A stretch of DNA of 64,000 nt, taken from Cryptomeria japonica. Lineage: Eukaryota; Streptophyta; Pinopsida; Cupressales; Cupressaceae. The position numbers and the translations under genes are program-made. Where the stretch lies: NCBI RefSeq assembly GCF_030272615.1, contig NC_081412.1, positions 669,568,852-669,632,851 on the forward strand. Direction: 5' to 3'. The notes under the pieces were generated by a model. It was not told the DNA's origin, ran no database searches, and saw nothing but the letters and a program-made list of their open reading frames with translations. Below, piece by piece: positions 42,895-55,084 of this stretch. Each line of letters begins with the position of its first letter. The stretch's first letter is position 1.

Positions 42895-45246
42895 ATGGCT
42901 GGTTATAGAGCTCGATTGCATCTATCTGATAGAGTACATTCATAACAGAGATGTCCTGGGACTGGCGGCATGGTATTTTTCCAAATTTTTCTTGACTTTT
43001 TACTTGTTTTTTGCTATTTTCCAAAAAAAATTAAGTGATACATTTTTCCTTTGCATCACACATTAGCATATTGATTTTCACGCATTCGCATTAAGTGTAC
43101 CGCAAATGCTTTAAATGTTATGCAATTGCCTTAACTATTACACAAAAGCTATAAGTATACTGCATTCATGCATATCATTATGCCTAAGTGTTTATTGTTA
43201 AGCATGAGCTCATATCATTATACATTAGCTCTTAATGTCACACAAAAGCTATAAATATACCACATTAGTAATAACTATCATGCATTCGTTGTATGAGTGA
43301 TTTTTGTCATGCATTTGAAAATACTTTTTGTTTTTTTGTGATCCGATATCTGATATTTTCAACATTTTTTCATTGCAGGAGATCATTGGAGTGTTATACT
43401 ATCGACAGAGCAGACCCAGTGGACTTGATCTTTGTGTGGACTTACTTGATGAGGAGACTGTGCATATTCGATAGCTTGGTTTATATCATGTCTTACACTT
43501 ACCTGAGGTTATGGCCAATAGGGCCATGATTACAACTTTGATAGAGTGGTGGCATTCTGAGACTTGTTCATTCCATCTTCTAACTGGTGAGGCATCCATT
43601 ACTTTAGAGGATGTATGGTGTATACTCTGTATTCCGATTCATGGTGAGAGAGTTGTGTACAACCATGATGATGGCATTGCTGGATTGTGTGCACTTTTCA
43701 AGTGTGAGATACAGGACTTGTAGATCAGGGGCCGATATGACATCCCTTGGGCCCGGTTAGCTTATGATGACATGACTATTGTACTATGTGGTGTTGTTGG
43801 TAGTTTGTTGATACCTGATAGACAAGGCCATAGATTTCTAGTTGGATGGGGCAGAGTGCTCCATGATATGATTGTTCATCATCAACTATATGCATGGGGC
43901 CATGTCTAATGGCCATATTATATTATCAGATGCATGGGATTGTATATCTTGGATATCGAACTATCAGTTGTGGTGTGATATTGCTCCAGACTTGGGCATG
44001 GGAGCATATTTCTATTTTGAGGCCTATTATTCATGTTGATTTACAGCTTGGTGAGCCTTATGCTTTTAGGTACATAGCAGGTATCAAACACAGGGGTTCA
44101 AGTAACACCTTGTATTGGAGACATCAGTTGGACATAATGCAGCATTTTATTTGGAGACCATACTGAGATTGCCCTGGTTGGGTGGATGACATAGTGCATT
44201 TGCCTTTTGGCCGACATTAGAGATATCTGATCAGTAGGATTTTTGAGACCCAGCGGATTATTGAGATGTATCTTCCAGGGTGGGTACTGAGACAGTTTGG
44301 TGAGGTATAGGTGACACCAGTGTGCTTATTTTGCTCGTGTATCTTAGGAGGCATCTGATCGAGGTGTGTGCATACAACCACATGTTGCTTCTATTGAGTT
44401 TGATGCTCTATAGCCATTACTCTGAAGTTGGGGTAGAGGTGCAATGGATTCAGGGACGACGCCAGAGTATGATGCATGGTTTGCTAGACAAAGGCCGAGC
44501 CACTTACTGATCCTATTGTTCTGATTATAGCACAATATATTTGCCATCCTAGACAACACTTGAGGATAGACGCAGGGGAGAGAGCCAGAGGAGGAGGGGA
44601 GGGTGGAGCCAAGGGAGGTGAGGGAGGAGGTGAGGGAGCGGATGTAGACATTGGTGGAGACACCAAGTCTACCCATAATGGGGATAGCGATGATTCTTCA
44701 AAGTCATCTAGCAGCGAGGATGGAGATGTTGATGATGATATGCTGGAGCTGGAGGATGTACCTGTTGCAGAGGGTGGGAGAGGATAGGTGGGTGATGAGG
44801 ATGATCCATAGACTCTTAGAGTGCAGATCCAAAGTTTGGAGGAGGAGGTTGCTAGATGAGATGTCAAGTAGGAGACCTACCATGCAGATTATGGTGCTCT
44901 TGAGGCTGAGCGAGATCATCTCTAGAGGGAGAGAGATGAGGTAGTCCAGAGAGGTTAGATTACCATGGATGCATTTGATCATTTATTTAGACCAGGTACA
45001 GATGCGCGTGACCAGGCAGATAGGTATTTCATAGCTGTGTAAGAGGCTATATACTATCAGCAAACATACGAGAGAGTTGTCCCCAAGGATCAGACAGAGC
45101 CTAGTTTCAGTGCCTTTATGGGGAGGATATCGAGTAGATTTGCTTCTCGATAGACTAGCAGTGGTGGTGTTATGGGACCACCTCAACATCTTGGGGCAAG
45201 ATCTAGTGGACAAGATCCACCTGCTGACAGAGGCAGTGTTGGTTGA
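42895..45246 (+). pseudogene. Plant mobile domain (PMD) gene of element D, with intron
   Basis: Exon 1 is 42895-42972 (26 codons, MAGYRARLHL.., one TAA). The intron is 42973-43378 (GTATTT donor, TTGCAG acceptor, 406 bp). Exon 2 runs from 43379 to GSVG-stop at 45246. The PMD is clear: WWHSETCSFHLLTGEASITL and LYAWG..LMAILYYQMHGIVYLG.., then ISCGVILLQTWAWEHI. A Gly/Glu/Asp-rich linker (44560-44800), a coiled-coil remnant (44820-44960) and a Gly/Ser tail follow, as in element C. Several stops and frame changes make it non-coding now. Exon 1 length and phase are identical to those in element C, supporting the intron model. It is antisense to the 3' LTR and polypurine tract at 42513. Confidence 0.85.
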
Positions 45247-45614
45247 GACATTTTTTGATCATGTTATCTAAGCCTTCAAGCCTATTTATTGTATTCATAC
45301 ACATTATCATTTTTGAGTTATATATATATGATATGCAGGTTTTGGTAGTGATCTATTTATGTTTTGTTTTCCATGTATGCTTATATGATGCTATGAGTTT
45401 TATGGTGCATATCTATTTGATTCTATGTGATTCTGAATTGCAATGGTAGTCATGTATGTATCAATGATACTAATGAATGCAATGGTAGTTATATGAATGC
45501 ATATTAATTGATATTTATGAATGCAATGGAATCTATTATGAATGTTTAATGAAATCTATATGGAATCTATTTTTGTTTTTGTATGATAATGGCTGAACAA
45601 ATTTTTAACTCAGA
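45247..45614. other. Non-coding stretch
   Basis: AT-rich, with several GAATGCAATGG-like units (45430-45570). The junction to pol sequence is near 45615. No gene. Confidence 0.4.
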
Positions 45615-47338
45615 TACACCATACATACTTTGGAGAAGAAAGTGTTTCTGCAACAAAAGATAAGGATCAAACTACCCATTATGGCAAGAGTGAGTTGGGT
45701 AACCTTCCTATTGAAAGAGAAAGTTCAACATTGCTTATAGAGGAAACAGAAGAAGTAACCATAGTAGAAGGGGAGGTTGTACATAACATCCATTTTACAA
45801 AATCACTAAGCAAAGAAGAAAAAGACAAATTCATTCATTTTTTCAAGCAATGACCTATCAAATTTGCTTGGTCCTATGAAGATATGCTAGGCTTAGACTC
45901 CGAACTAGTGTTACATCATTTACCTTTAATACCAGGGGTTAAACCTTACTAGCAAAAATTGAGAAAAAATCATCCAAGTATTGCATTACTGGTTAAAATA
46001 GAATTACAAAAGTTGTTGGATGTAGGCTTCATCAGACCCATTGATTACATAGAATAGATATCCAACTTGGTACCTGTGACTAAGCCCACATGATGAATAA
46101 GAATCTGTACTGATTTCTGGGATCTAAATAAAGCTTGTCCTAAGGATGACTTCCCACTACCCAATATCAATATGATAGTTGACCTACCAACTAGAAATGA
46201 AATGCTATCCTTAATGGATGGTTTTTCAGAATACAACTAGATTAAAATTGCACCAGAAGATCAACATAAAATGACCTTTACATGCCCATGGGGAACATAC
46301 TACTGGAATGTGATGCCATTTGGTCTCAAAAAAATTGGAGCAACATACCAAAGAGCCATGACAACGTTGTTTCATGACATGATCCACAACATAAATGGAA
46401 GATTATGTGGATGGCATATTGGCTAAATTACAAACAAGAGAAGGTCACCTTATGGTCCTTGCACATATATTTGATCATTTGGAGTGGTATAATGTTAGAC
46501 TAAACCCAAAGAAGTGTGTGTTTGGTGTAACAATAGGTAAACTATTAGGGTTTATAGTATCAAATAGAGGAATTGAAGTAGACCCTGCCAAGGTCAAGGC
46601 AATGATTGATATGCAACCTCCATCAACACTTAAACAACTTAGAGGGTTACAAGGAAGATTGCAATCCATAAGGAGATTCATAGCACAGTTGGCAGATAAG
46701 TGTCACCCATTCCAGCATTTACTCAAGAAAGGAGTTACTTTTAAATGGATAGAACAATGCCAAGAAGCTTTCCAAGCTCTGAAAGATTATCTTTTGAACA
46801 CACCAGTGTTAGTATCACCTACTCCAAGAAAACCTCTATTGTTATACATATCAGCAACAAACTCAGCTCTAGGAGCTCTATTGACACAACATGACGAAAA
46901 AGGAAAAGAAAGAGCCATTTATTATATAAGTTGGACTCTGATTGGCTATGAGCTTAATTATACCCCTATAGAGAAAGCATGCTTAGCAATAATGTTTGCA
47001 TCCCAAAATCTCAGACATTACATTCTAAGTCATAAGGTACCAATCATTGCATGCTTTGACCCACTCAAGTACCTATTGAGCAGAGCAACATTGACCGGGC
47101 GATTGGCTAAATGGGTCATGATCTTGAGTGAGTTTGATATAGACTACATAGACAAAAAGGCCATTAAAGGACAAGTTATAGAAGATCAGTTAGCAGAGGC
47201 TCCTTTACAAGACAATCATCCATTGCTCATAGACTTTCCAGACGAATCAGTGTTTACATTGACAACATCTTTAATGTGGAAATATACAAGTCATGGATCC
47301 GGAGCAGGGATTCTCTTCATTACTCCTCAAGGGGATTC
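45615..47338 (+). pseudogene. Tat-lineage gypsy pol fragment (F'): RT and RNase H
   Basis: Colinear with 54755-56493 of the downstream gag-pol. It starts upstream of RT and covers RT and RNase H. The last 337-codon open stretch begins at 46395 and enters the LTR sequence after 47338. The RT catalytic YVDD is changed to YVDG (46404-46415), and there are stops and a frame change upstream near 46390. The second RNase H is cut a few codons after it begins, and the integrase is lost. The fragment ends in a direct join to an LTR that lacks its first ~95 bases. Confidence 0.9.
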
Positions 47339-48413
47339 TAATTTCATATTTCCTCATAATCTTACTAATTATTCTATTTCTTATTCTTTCATCATTTTAT
47401 CATTTTAATCATTTTCTAAATGTTAATTAAATATTTATTATTTAATTAATTCTGATTTTTAATTCCCCAATTTAAATAATCTTTATTATTTAAATAAATT
47501 AATTCTCAATTTCTATCTCTAATCATCTAATCATTCAACCCTCTTCTAAATATTAATTATTTAATTAATTGTGATTTAATTCCTTTAATTTAAATAATAT
47601 TTATTATTTAATTAAAGTCCATTTCTAAATAATTAAATAGTTTCTTTAAATTATTTAATTAACTAATTAATTCCAAATCCCCAAATTCTAATTTCAATTT
47701 ATTTAAATTCTTCTAATTTCATTTAATTTCTTATTTCTTCTAATTTTTTCCAAATTCAATTACATGTGCATGATTTCAAAAATCAAATTGAAAATCAAAG
47801 TCAAGTTCTAAATATATTTAAATACTAAATTGAATTAAAATAAATTCAATTATTTGAATAAATATCATGCAAAGATTAAAGTGAAAATCTAACTCTAAAT
47901 GCAAGTACATGTTGAATTAATTAGTTAAATCAATTAATTAAATTAAATCATTTATCTCTCCAATCTCTATTTCTATCTTTAAGTTAGCTTTTTCTAAATT
48001 AAGCTTTCTTTATCATCCTCTTTATTTCCTCCAATCATTCTTTTTCTTCCTTCAGTCATCTTTTTCTCAATCAGTTGACTCCATTGATCTATTTAATCTA
48101 TTGAGTTTCACTCCTACAATGAGCAGTTCAACTATCAATCAACATGTAAGCTTACCTGAGTTCCACCTCTTGATCAATTTGTTCCACCTTTCAATCAATC
48201 TCATACAAAAATCTATAAATTGAGCATCCAATCTCCATTTTCAATAATCACGAACTTAGAATCTTTGTGTCACTTGCAGGTTACTAGTGCAATATCTGAG
48301 AGCCATCATACCACAGAGAAGAGAAGAGCAATGGAAGCTATATGGGATCTTGGAATAGGGAGTTTTGTTGAATGATTTTAATTCCTATTTGTTTGAGTTT
48401 TGTTGAATGATTA
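47339..48413 (+). repeat. 5'-truncated LTR (family of E/D)
   Basis: It matches LTR E from about its position 95 onwards, with the same AT-rich runs, TATAAATTG near 48212 and the GAGAGCCATCATACCACAGA block. The 3' border is approximate, set before TTGGTCAATTAATG, a possible primer site. It serves as 3' LTR of F' and 5' LTR of the downstream gag-pol. Confidence 0.7.
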
Positions 48414-48432
48414 TAATTGGTCAATTAATGAA

Positions 48433-48620
48433 TTGCATGCATAATCTCAGACTTCATCTTTTGGTGCTTAAAATCAATAACAGTTAAAATGGACATGCAT
48501 GCATAATCTCACACTTCGTCGTTTGGTGCTTAAAATTAACATTGGCTAAAATTGACATGCATGTATCTCACACTTCGTCTTCTGGGGCTTAAAATCAATA
48601 ATGGTTAAAATTGACATGCA
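48433..48620 (+). repeat. Tandem repeat of about 62 bp, three copies
   Basis: Unit core GACATGCATGCATAATCTCA, then CACTTCGTCGTTTGGTGCTT. Three consecutive diverged copies lie just after the LTR, in the leader of the gypsy element. Confidence 0.8.
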
Positions 48621-50409
48621 TGCCTTCATATTTCAATTTGCTATTTAAAATGGGCATGCACATGTGTATTCAACACCATAGTTTGGGCTATAAAATGAAC
48701 GTGAATTAGGATGCATTAGATTAAATCATATTTGGTTTTCTTAAGGTAAAGAATTTTTATCGTGCTAGGGGTGGACCTACTATTGCATTAACTAACTTTC
48801 CACCTGCCTTCGGGGTCTTGGGAGAAAGGAAGGAGGTGACAACAACATCCAATTTTATTTTATTCCATGTAGTGAGGGGTATCTTTGACTAGGGGTTTCA
48901 TCACTCCACAGAGGTACTTTGAAATGGGATGCATTGGGGATATCATCTCTCCCAACATACTCTTGAGTGGGTTTTTCAAGACACTATATAAATATATTGG
49001 TCAGGCAACTAGAGTGTTGAGTGAATTTGACATATGTGGGGGCCTTCCCTGCACTGATAAGCTCAACTAAAGTCTTAAGTGGCTTGCTCTGAGAATCCAC
49101 CGTTGGATTAGGACCCCTCAAAACCTTATACTACAAACCAATTTAGCTGCCCAAAATCCTACATTTAGTGATTCTGGGAGTGCGGATCGTACCTCATAGA
49201 TACCCCTCATGTACCTTACATTATGAGACAGAAATCCATCGGTGCTAAGATCTTCAGATCTTCAAGTTAAGAGAGACTGGCATGCCCAAGAAGTGTGTGT
49301 CATGGAGTGGAGCCAATGTTGCCAGACTCTCTATCTATCTATCTTGTTTTGGTATTTTGCTATGGGGGCTTCATTGAATGGTGTCCACTTTCCAGCCTAA
49401 GATTGTATTCTGTGCTTTTTTATGTATCATTGTGTCAAACTAGTATTGAGTCAGTTCTTTGGGCTATTTCAGGCCCTATCCTATGTATCTCTGAATTTTC
49501 TGAGATTGTTTGAAAATTGAGTCAGTCAACTATACCTACCTCCAAGCAATTATTCTTAGATTTGGAAAACCACAAAACTTGTCATACACACAGATTTACT
49601 GAAAACAAAGTCCATTTTGAAACCAAAAACTCAAGATTTAACATACTTGTGACCCTAGGAAGTCCTTGCATAGTCCCCACTTACGTCCTCATTATCTTCC
49701 TAAGTCCTTGCATAGTCCCCACTTATGTCCTCATTATCGTCCTAAGTCCTTGCATAGTCCCCACTTACATCCTCATTATCATCCTAAGTCCTTACATAGT
49801 CCCCACTTACGTCCTCATTATCATCCTAAATCCTTGCATAGTTCTCACTTACGTCCTCATTGTCATCTTAAAGTCCTTGTATAGTCCTCATTCATGTCTT
49901 CATTATCATCCATAGTCGTTGCATAGTCCTAATTTTGATTCCACATTATCATCCTCATATACGTCTTCATCTAGATTTCATAGGCCTCTGTCTTAGTCCA
50001 TTGCCAGTTGCAGAGTCATACCATGTGTCGTAATGGGTCTCCTAGGTGATGGTTTTATCCCCTTCGAGCAACCTAATCTAGTGCCAAATGAATGTCAATG
50101 ATAAATCATTAATGGTCTAGCTAACTTAGCTTGGGACTCAAGGAGAAATGTACCTTAGTATATAGGAGTCAAGTATGAGATTAATATTGAGTATAAAATT
50201 TCCCGTAGGATTGGCAGAGAAATTATTGCGGAACGTCTAAGAGATCACATGGAAAAACTTGCATTAGGGAAATCCAGAAATACTCAACAAGTCTCATGTC
50301 AAAATCCTCAATAGAGAGTCTAGTCTAGTTTTGCATACCTCATACTTACATGTATAGTCTAGCATTAGTCGTTGTCTTGCATAAAACTACCCTCATATAG
50401 TAGTCTTAA
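48621..50409 (+). other. Leader of the Tat-lineage element F
   Basis: No supported protein. It contains the 42-bp array described separately and a segment near 49290-49325 (GTGTGTCATGGAGTGGAGCC) that resembles a G-rich leader segment in element C. Long leaders before gag are normal for Tat elements. Confidence 0.55.
49661..49930 (+). repeat. 42-bp tandem repeat, six to seven copies
   Basis: Unit begins AGTCCTTGCATAGTCCCCAC, then TTACGTCCTCATTATC and a variable CCTA end. Period is exactly 42 bases for at least five units, divergence increasing to the right. The period is a multiple of three, so an open frame runs through it, but the predicted hydrophobic peptide is probably an accident of the repeat. 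Confidence 0.9.
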
Positions 50410-52707
50410 ATGCCCATCACAACGTCACAAAAGGCAAAAGGTATAATGGACCCAAACAATGCCTAGTCTGTAAACCCAGCTTGGAATATGGACATATCAA
50501 CTAGACAACAATCAGGTTCTCAGAAAATGTCTACCCTAAATGAATTACAATAGCATTTAACAAAAGAAGAAATTGAGTCAGCTCACCAAGATACACATGT
50601 CCTTATGATCTTAGATGCACTTATACATAGTGATAGGGACAAATATCTCTCATTGTTATTACAAAATGGGGTGAAACTACCTAAAGATTTTGATGTCACA
50701 AAGATCTTATCACTGGGAAAAACTTTAGGTCAAGATAATAGTCAAACATCGCCCATAACACAAATAAAAGCAATGACCTCCAGTTTTCCTCAAAACGTAC
50801 CTATCCAAACAAATGTCAACACAAATGAAAACTTTCAAACAAGTGAGTCATCCTTAGCGATCAATGCTAGTATACCAACACAAAGCATACCAATAATATC
50901 AAGTGTCTCAACACCTATTCAAACACAAGCAACAAGTGCAACCCAACCTCTAGTTTCCTATTCTATAGGATTAACATATAGTCATCAAAATGCAAATCTA
51001 GGTCTTACCAATACAACAAGTACAACTCAACCAAACATGGGTTCGTATCTTACTTATTTCATAGTACCTAGTGGAGTGCACAACACACAAAATTATAATC
51101 ATGGTACCTTCCAACAAACTCCTAGTTATGCAACCACAAATCCTTTTGTGGGACATACACAAACACAAGGTGTACCTTTGACTCAAATAAATATTCTGAC
51201 ACAACAATTATAGAATTTGCAACAACAAATGATGACCATGCAGATCGGTAACAATAAAAAGAGCTACACAATGCAGGACTTACATCCTTATGCTTTTCCT
51301 AGAACATTTTCAAATGCCTAAATTTGATAGATATCAAGGGAAGGGTGATCCTAGAGATCATATCATAGAGTTTTTTACGACATGTATAGATGTGGCCATA
51401 GAAGATACTTATTTAATGAGACTATTTCCTAGAAGTCTGGAAGGTCTGACTTTAGAGTAGTTTTCACATTTACCACCAACCATCACATCATGGGGAGAAT
51501 TAGCTGAACAATTTATTACAAACTTCTCACATAACATTGACACCCCGGTTACTTTGATGGACTTGTGTGCCACTAAACAATATGAGAATGAAACATTTTC
51601 ATCCTTCATACAATGATGGAGGGCTCTCTATAGGAGGTGCAAGATAGTTATCCTAGAAATGGAGTAAGTGGACATGTTCACAGAAAAATTTGTTTCCCAA
51701 GATTAAATATCCGATACAAATGCAATGTTTAGCCACATTCAAAAAAATCATAGAAAAAGCTCTCAAATGTGAGAGGGGACTAGTAGAACAAGGTCTTATT
51801 AAGTATGGCAACACCAACAACAATGACAAATCTAAATTTTGGTCAAAAAACAAAAATGTGACCAATGATGGTATTGTAGACACTAGAACAATAAACAAAA
51901 CTCGACCAATTTTATCATTGGGAGTGATTCCATCATCTAATCCACATATAGGGAGTAACACAACCTCCACAAATGTAAACACTACACAAAACATGAACAT
52001 AAGATACCCCAGGTTAAATGCTCCAAGAAGAAATTACACACCTCTAGGAGAACCTATTGAGTTAGCACTCAAAAAGTTAATATAGACAAACATGATTACT
52101 TTACCTAAAATAAGTGTATGAACCAAGTCCTTTCAGACCCACATGGTGGAATGATAATGATTTATGTGATTATCATCAAACTAAAGGTCATAAAACAACA
52201 AGTTGCTACAAATTGAAAAACTTGGTCCAAGATATGATAGACCAAGGGGACATCACAATCGATAATGATAAAACCTCAGCAAACACAAATCATACAATTT
52301 TTAAGGATCCATTTGTTAAGCATGACAAAGGGAAAGCTACCACATCACGTACCCAAGACAATACAACTAACTACACAAAGGTCTCATATGACTACACTAT
52401 TCATGCCATTAGCTCAGGAGATATAGAAAACAATGATTCACAAGAAACACTTGATCAAGATGAGCAATATCAAGACACTCACACAAATGATAACCAAATT
52501 TTCATGATATCAGAGGCACCAAAGTACGATGATGATAGAAATATTTGTCTCAGAGACTGGGGGCATGATCAACCATCTCATTCAAGTTGGTTTGAAGATG
52601 AACTCATAGAACACATCATGGATGTCAAACATACACATAAAGACTATGAAGAGGGATTTAACATAAATCTTAATACAACAACATATGATACCAATAAAAA
52701 CCTGTAA
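50410..52707 (+). pseudogene. Gag of element F
   Basis: ATG 50410 opens MPITTSQKAKG. A Gln/Thr/Asn-rich N-terminal region follows (to about 51213). The retrotransposon Gag core (MPKFDRYQGKGDPRDHI.., 51314-51660) includes LMRLFPRSLEG and SWGELAEQFI. Two conserved codons there are now stops: one Trp (E*FSHL) and one probable Arg (Q*WRAL). A nucleocapsid-like motif CDYHQTKGHKTTSC (C-X2-H-X4-H-X4-C) lies near 52160-52205, as in Tat elements. Frame changes occur between these blocks. It would form the particle and bind RNA if intact. Confidence 0.85.
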
Positions 52708-54750
52708 GTCAAATGATACTGTCGCTACGATCACCATAACTCCTAGAGATAGAGACTATGTAGTAGTTACTCAGAGATCAAAGGTAACTTTACAAGGAAT
52801 ACCAAAAAATCATCCACTAGCAGTAGGGACCTATAATGTTGTTGAGCAACTTAAGAGAACTCCAGCACATATATCATTATTTGAACTTTTGCATATTTCA
52901 CCCACTCATAGAGCTATACTGGACAAAGCACTTCAAGATTCAGTAGTGGACAGAGATATAGATGAAAATGCCTTCTAGTCTATGGTAGGAAATTTGACAC
53001 AAGGCACATGTATTGCATTCACAGAACAAGATATTCCTAGTGATAGACTACTTCATAATGACCCACTACATCTGGAAGCTTACATTCATAAGAGAAGAAT
53101 CAGAAGAGTACTCATAGATGGAGGAGCTAGTCTCAACATTTGTACTTTAAAGTTGGTTAAGGCACTAGGATATTCTGAACTTCACATTGATTCTTCCAAG
53201 AGGATAAATATCAAGGCATACAATGATGAAGAACGTCCATCAAAAGGCATTATAACATTACCTATACAAGTGGGACCTATAACAATAGAAGTCACTTTTC
53301 AAGTCTTGGACAAAGAACTAGGATATAACATGTTATTGGGCCGCCCATGGATCCACACCATGCAAGTAGTACCATCCACATTTCATTAGTGTGTCAATTT
53401 CCCATATAATGGTATTGAAATCACCATAAGGGGTGATCCAAATCCTTTCCAACATTGAAATTACTTAAAAGAAAGTGTGGATAATCAGGTACCTATTAAT
53501 CAAGCAGCACCTCTCACTACACAATTGGAGACATTAAAAATCATAGAAACAAAAAGGGATATGCCTACAACATCCTCCTTACAAATAAAAGATATGCATT
53601 GTGAAGAGTATTCTATTGTAAATACTTTAAGTGGGAAACAATTGTCTCTTTCTCCTGAGTCTTTTGGGAAGCCTCACAATGCAGTACAAAAACAAGACAA
53701 AGGAAAAAAATTGTCAAATACACAGATTCATGCTTTTTCATTAGATGGGGTGACTTACAAGAAGAATCCATGAACGAAGATGTTAACCATTGGATATATA
53801 GAGAAGAAGATCATATGACGATACCCAAAATAACCACAAATCAGTATGGCAATGGATTCAAAATGCTCCAGAGATATGGATATGATGGTACCATAGGCCT
53901 AAGGTTACAAAAACATGGAGACTAGAGCCTATTGTTCCTAATGATAATCTAGGAAATCAAGGAATGGGATATAAGCATGTACAACATATCACAGAAGCAA
54001 GATAATGTACCCTTGATATACTAAATCAACCAATGAAACCATCATACTACATACCACAAAGGGATTTGTCCATGCAGGTACTTCCATCTTCATCTCAAAC
54101 AAGTAATTAGGTACCTACATCACCTACTACAGAATCAAATGGAGAAGACTTGAGACAACTCCTGTAAGAACCTAGCACTAAGTCAAAAAATTATGTAATT
54201 GTTGATACAACAGTATAGGCTAATGTTGCAACAGATGCACATTTACCACCACCAGCTGAATCTCATCCATGGTTATTGTCACTACTTCTACCATGAGAAA
54301 TGACTCATGGTCAACCTAACAAATCAGATGAAGAAAGATTGCAAAGGCTTATACCAAGCTTAAGAAGGGTAACTAATGTCCAAAGAAGACCAGTCAATCT
54401 ACAATAGAATCAGTGGCATGAACAAGAATAAATAAGTGATGATAGCACACATGATGAAACATATATTAAAAGTGAGACAGACTCTCATGACTATGAGTTC
54501 TTATCACTCCATTATTCTAGCCCACCAGCAAGTGTAAAATACACAAAGTCATTCAAACAATCAAGTCTTCATGTTATTAGAGTCAACTATAGAAGGGAGT
54601 AATGATTTACGCCTGATACATTCATACTTGATTGATTGGGGAAAGAAGGAAAACCAACGCTCGATTGGTTTGAAAATGATGAAGTAATTACAGAATTTCT
54701 TGAAGTTAGAGAGGGGTTTCCACAAGGTGATCACAAATAAGGGTTTGTTG
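52708..54750 (+). pseudogene. Protease and G-patch region of element F
   Basis: The aspartic protease has VLIDGGASLNI (catalytic Asp at 53117) and the flap-to-C-terminal block GYNMLLGRPWIH near 53330-53355. At 53838-53924 QYGNGFKMLQRYGYDG with GTIGLRLQKHG looks like a G-patch, an RNA-binding glycine motif found after some plant gypsy proteases. The remainder to RT is poorly conserved and carries numerous stops. D-G-G in place of D-S/T-G is common in this clade. Confidence 0.75.
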
Positions 54751-55084
54751 TAGACCTGGATAGAACAACATACTTAGAGAAGAAAGTGCTTCTACAATAG
54801 AAGGTAAGGATCAAACTACCCATAATGGAAAGATTGAGTGGGGTAACCTTCATATTGAAATAGAAAGTTCAGCATTTCTTATAGAGGAAATAAAAGACAT
54901 AAACATAGTAGAAGGGGAGGTTGTACATAACATCCATTTGGAAAAATCACTAAGCAAAGAAGAAAAAGACAGATTCATTCATTTTTTCAAGCAACAACCT
55001 ATCAAATTTTCTTGCTCCTATGTAAATATGTCAGGCTTAGACTCTAAACTAGTGTTGCATCATTTACCTTTAATACCAGGGGTT

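Noticed and set aside
44344-44867. Minus-strand ORFs rich in Ser/Pro
   Set aside because: They are antisense to the acidic linker of the PMD gene; their composition follows from that.
49517-49915. 132-residue ORF with membrane-like repeats
   Set aside because: It is produced by the 42-bp tandem repeat; the period divisible by three explains the open frame.
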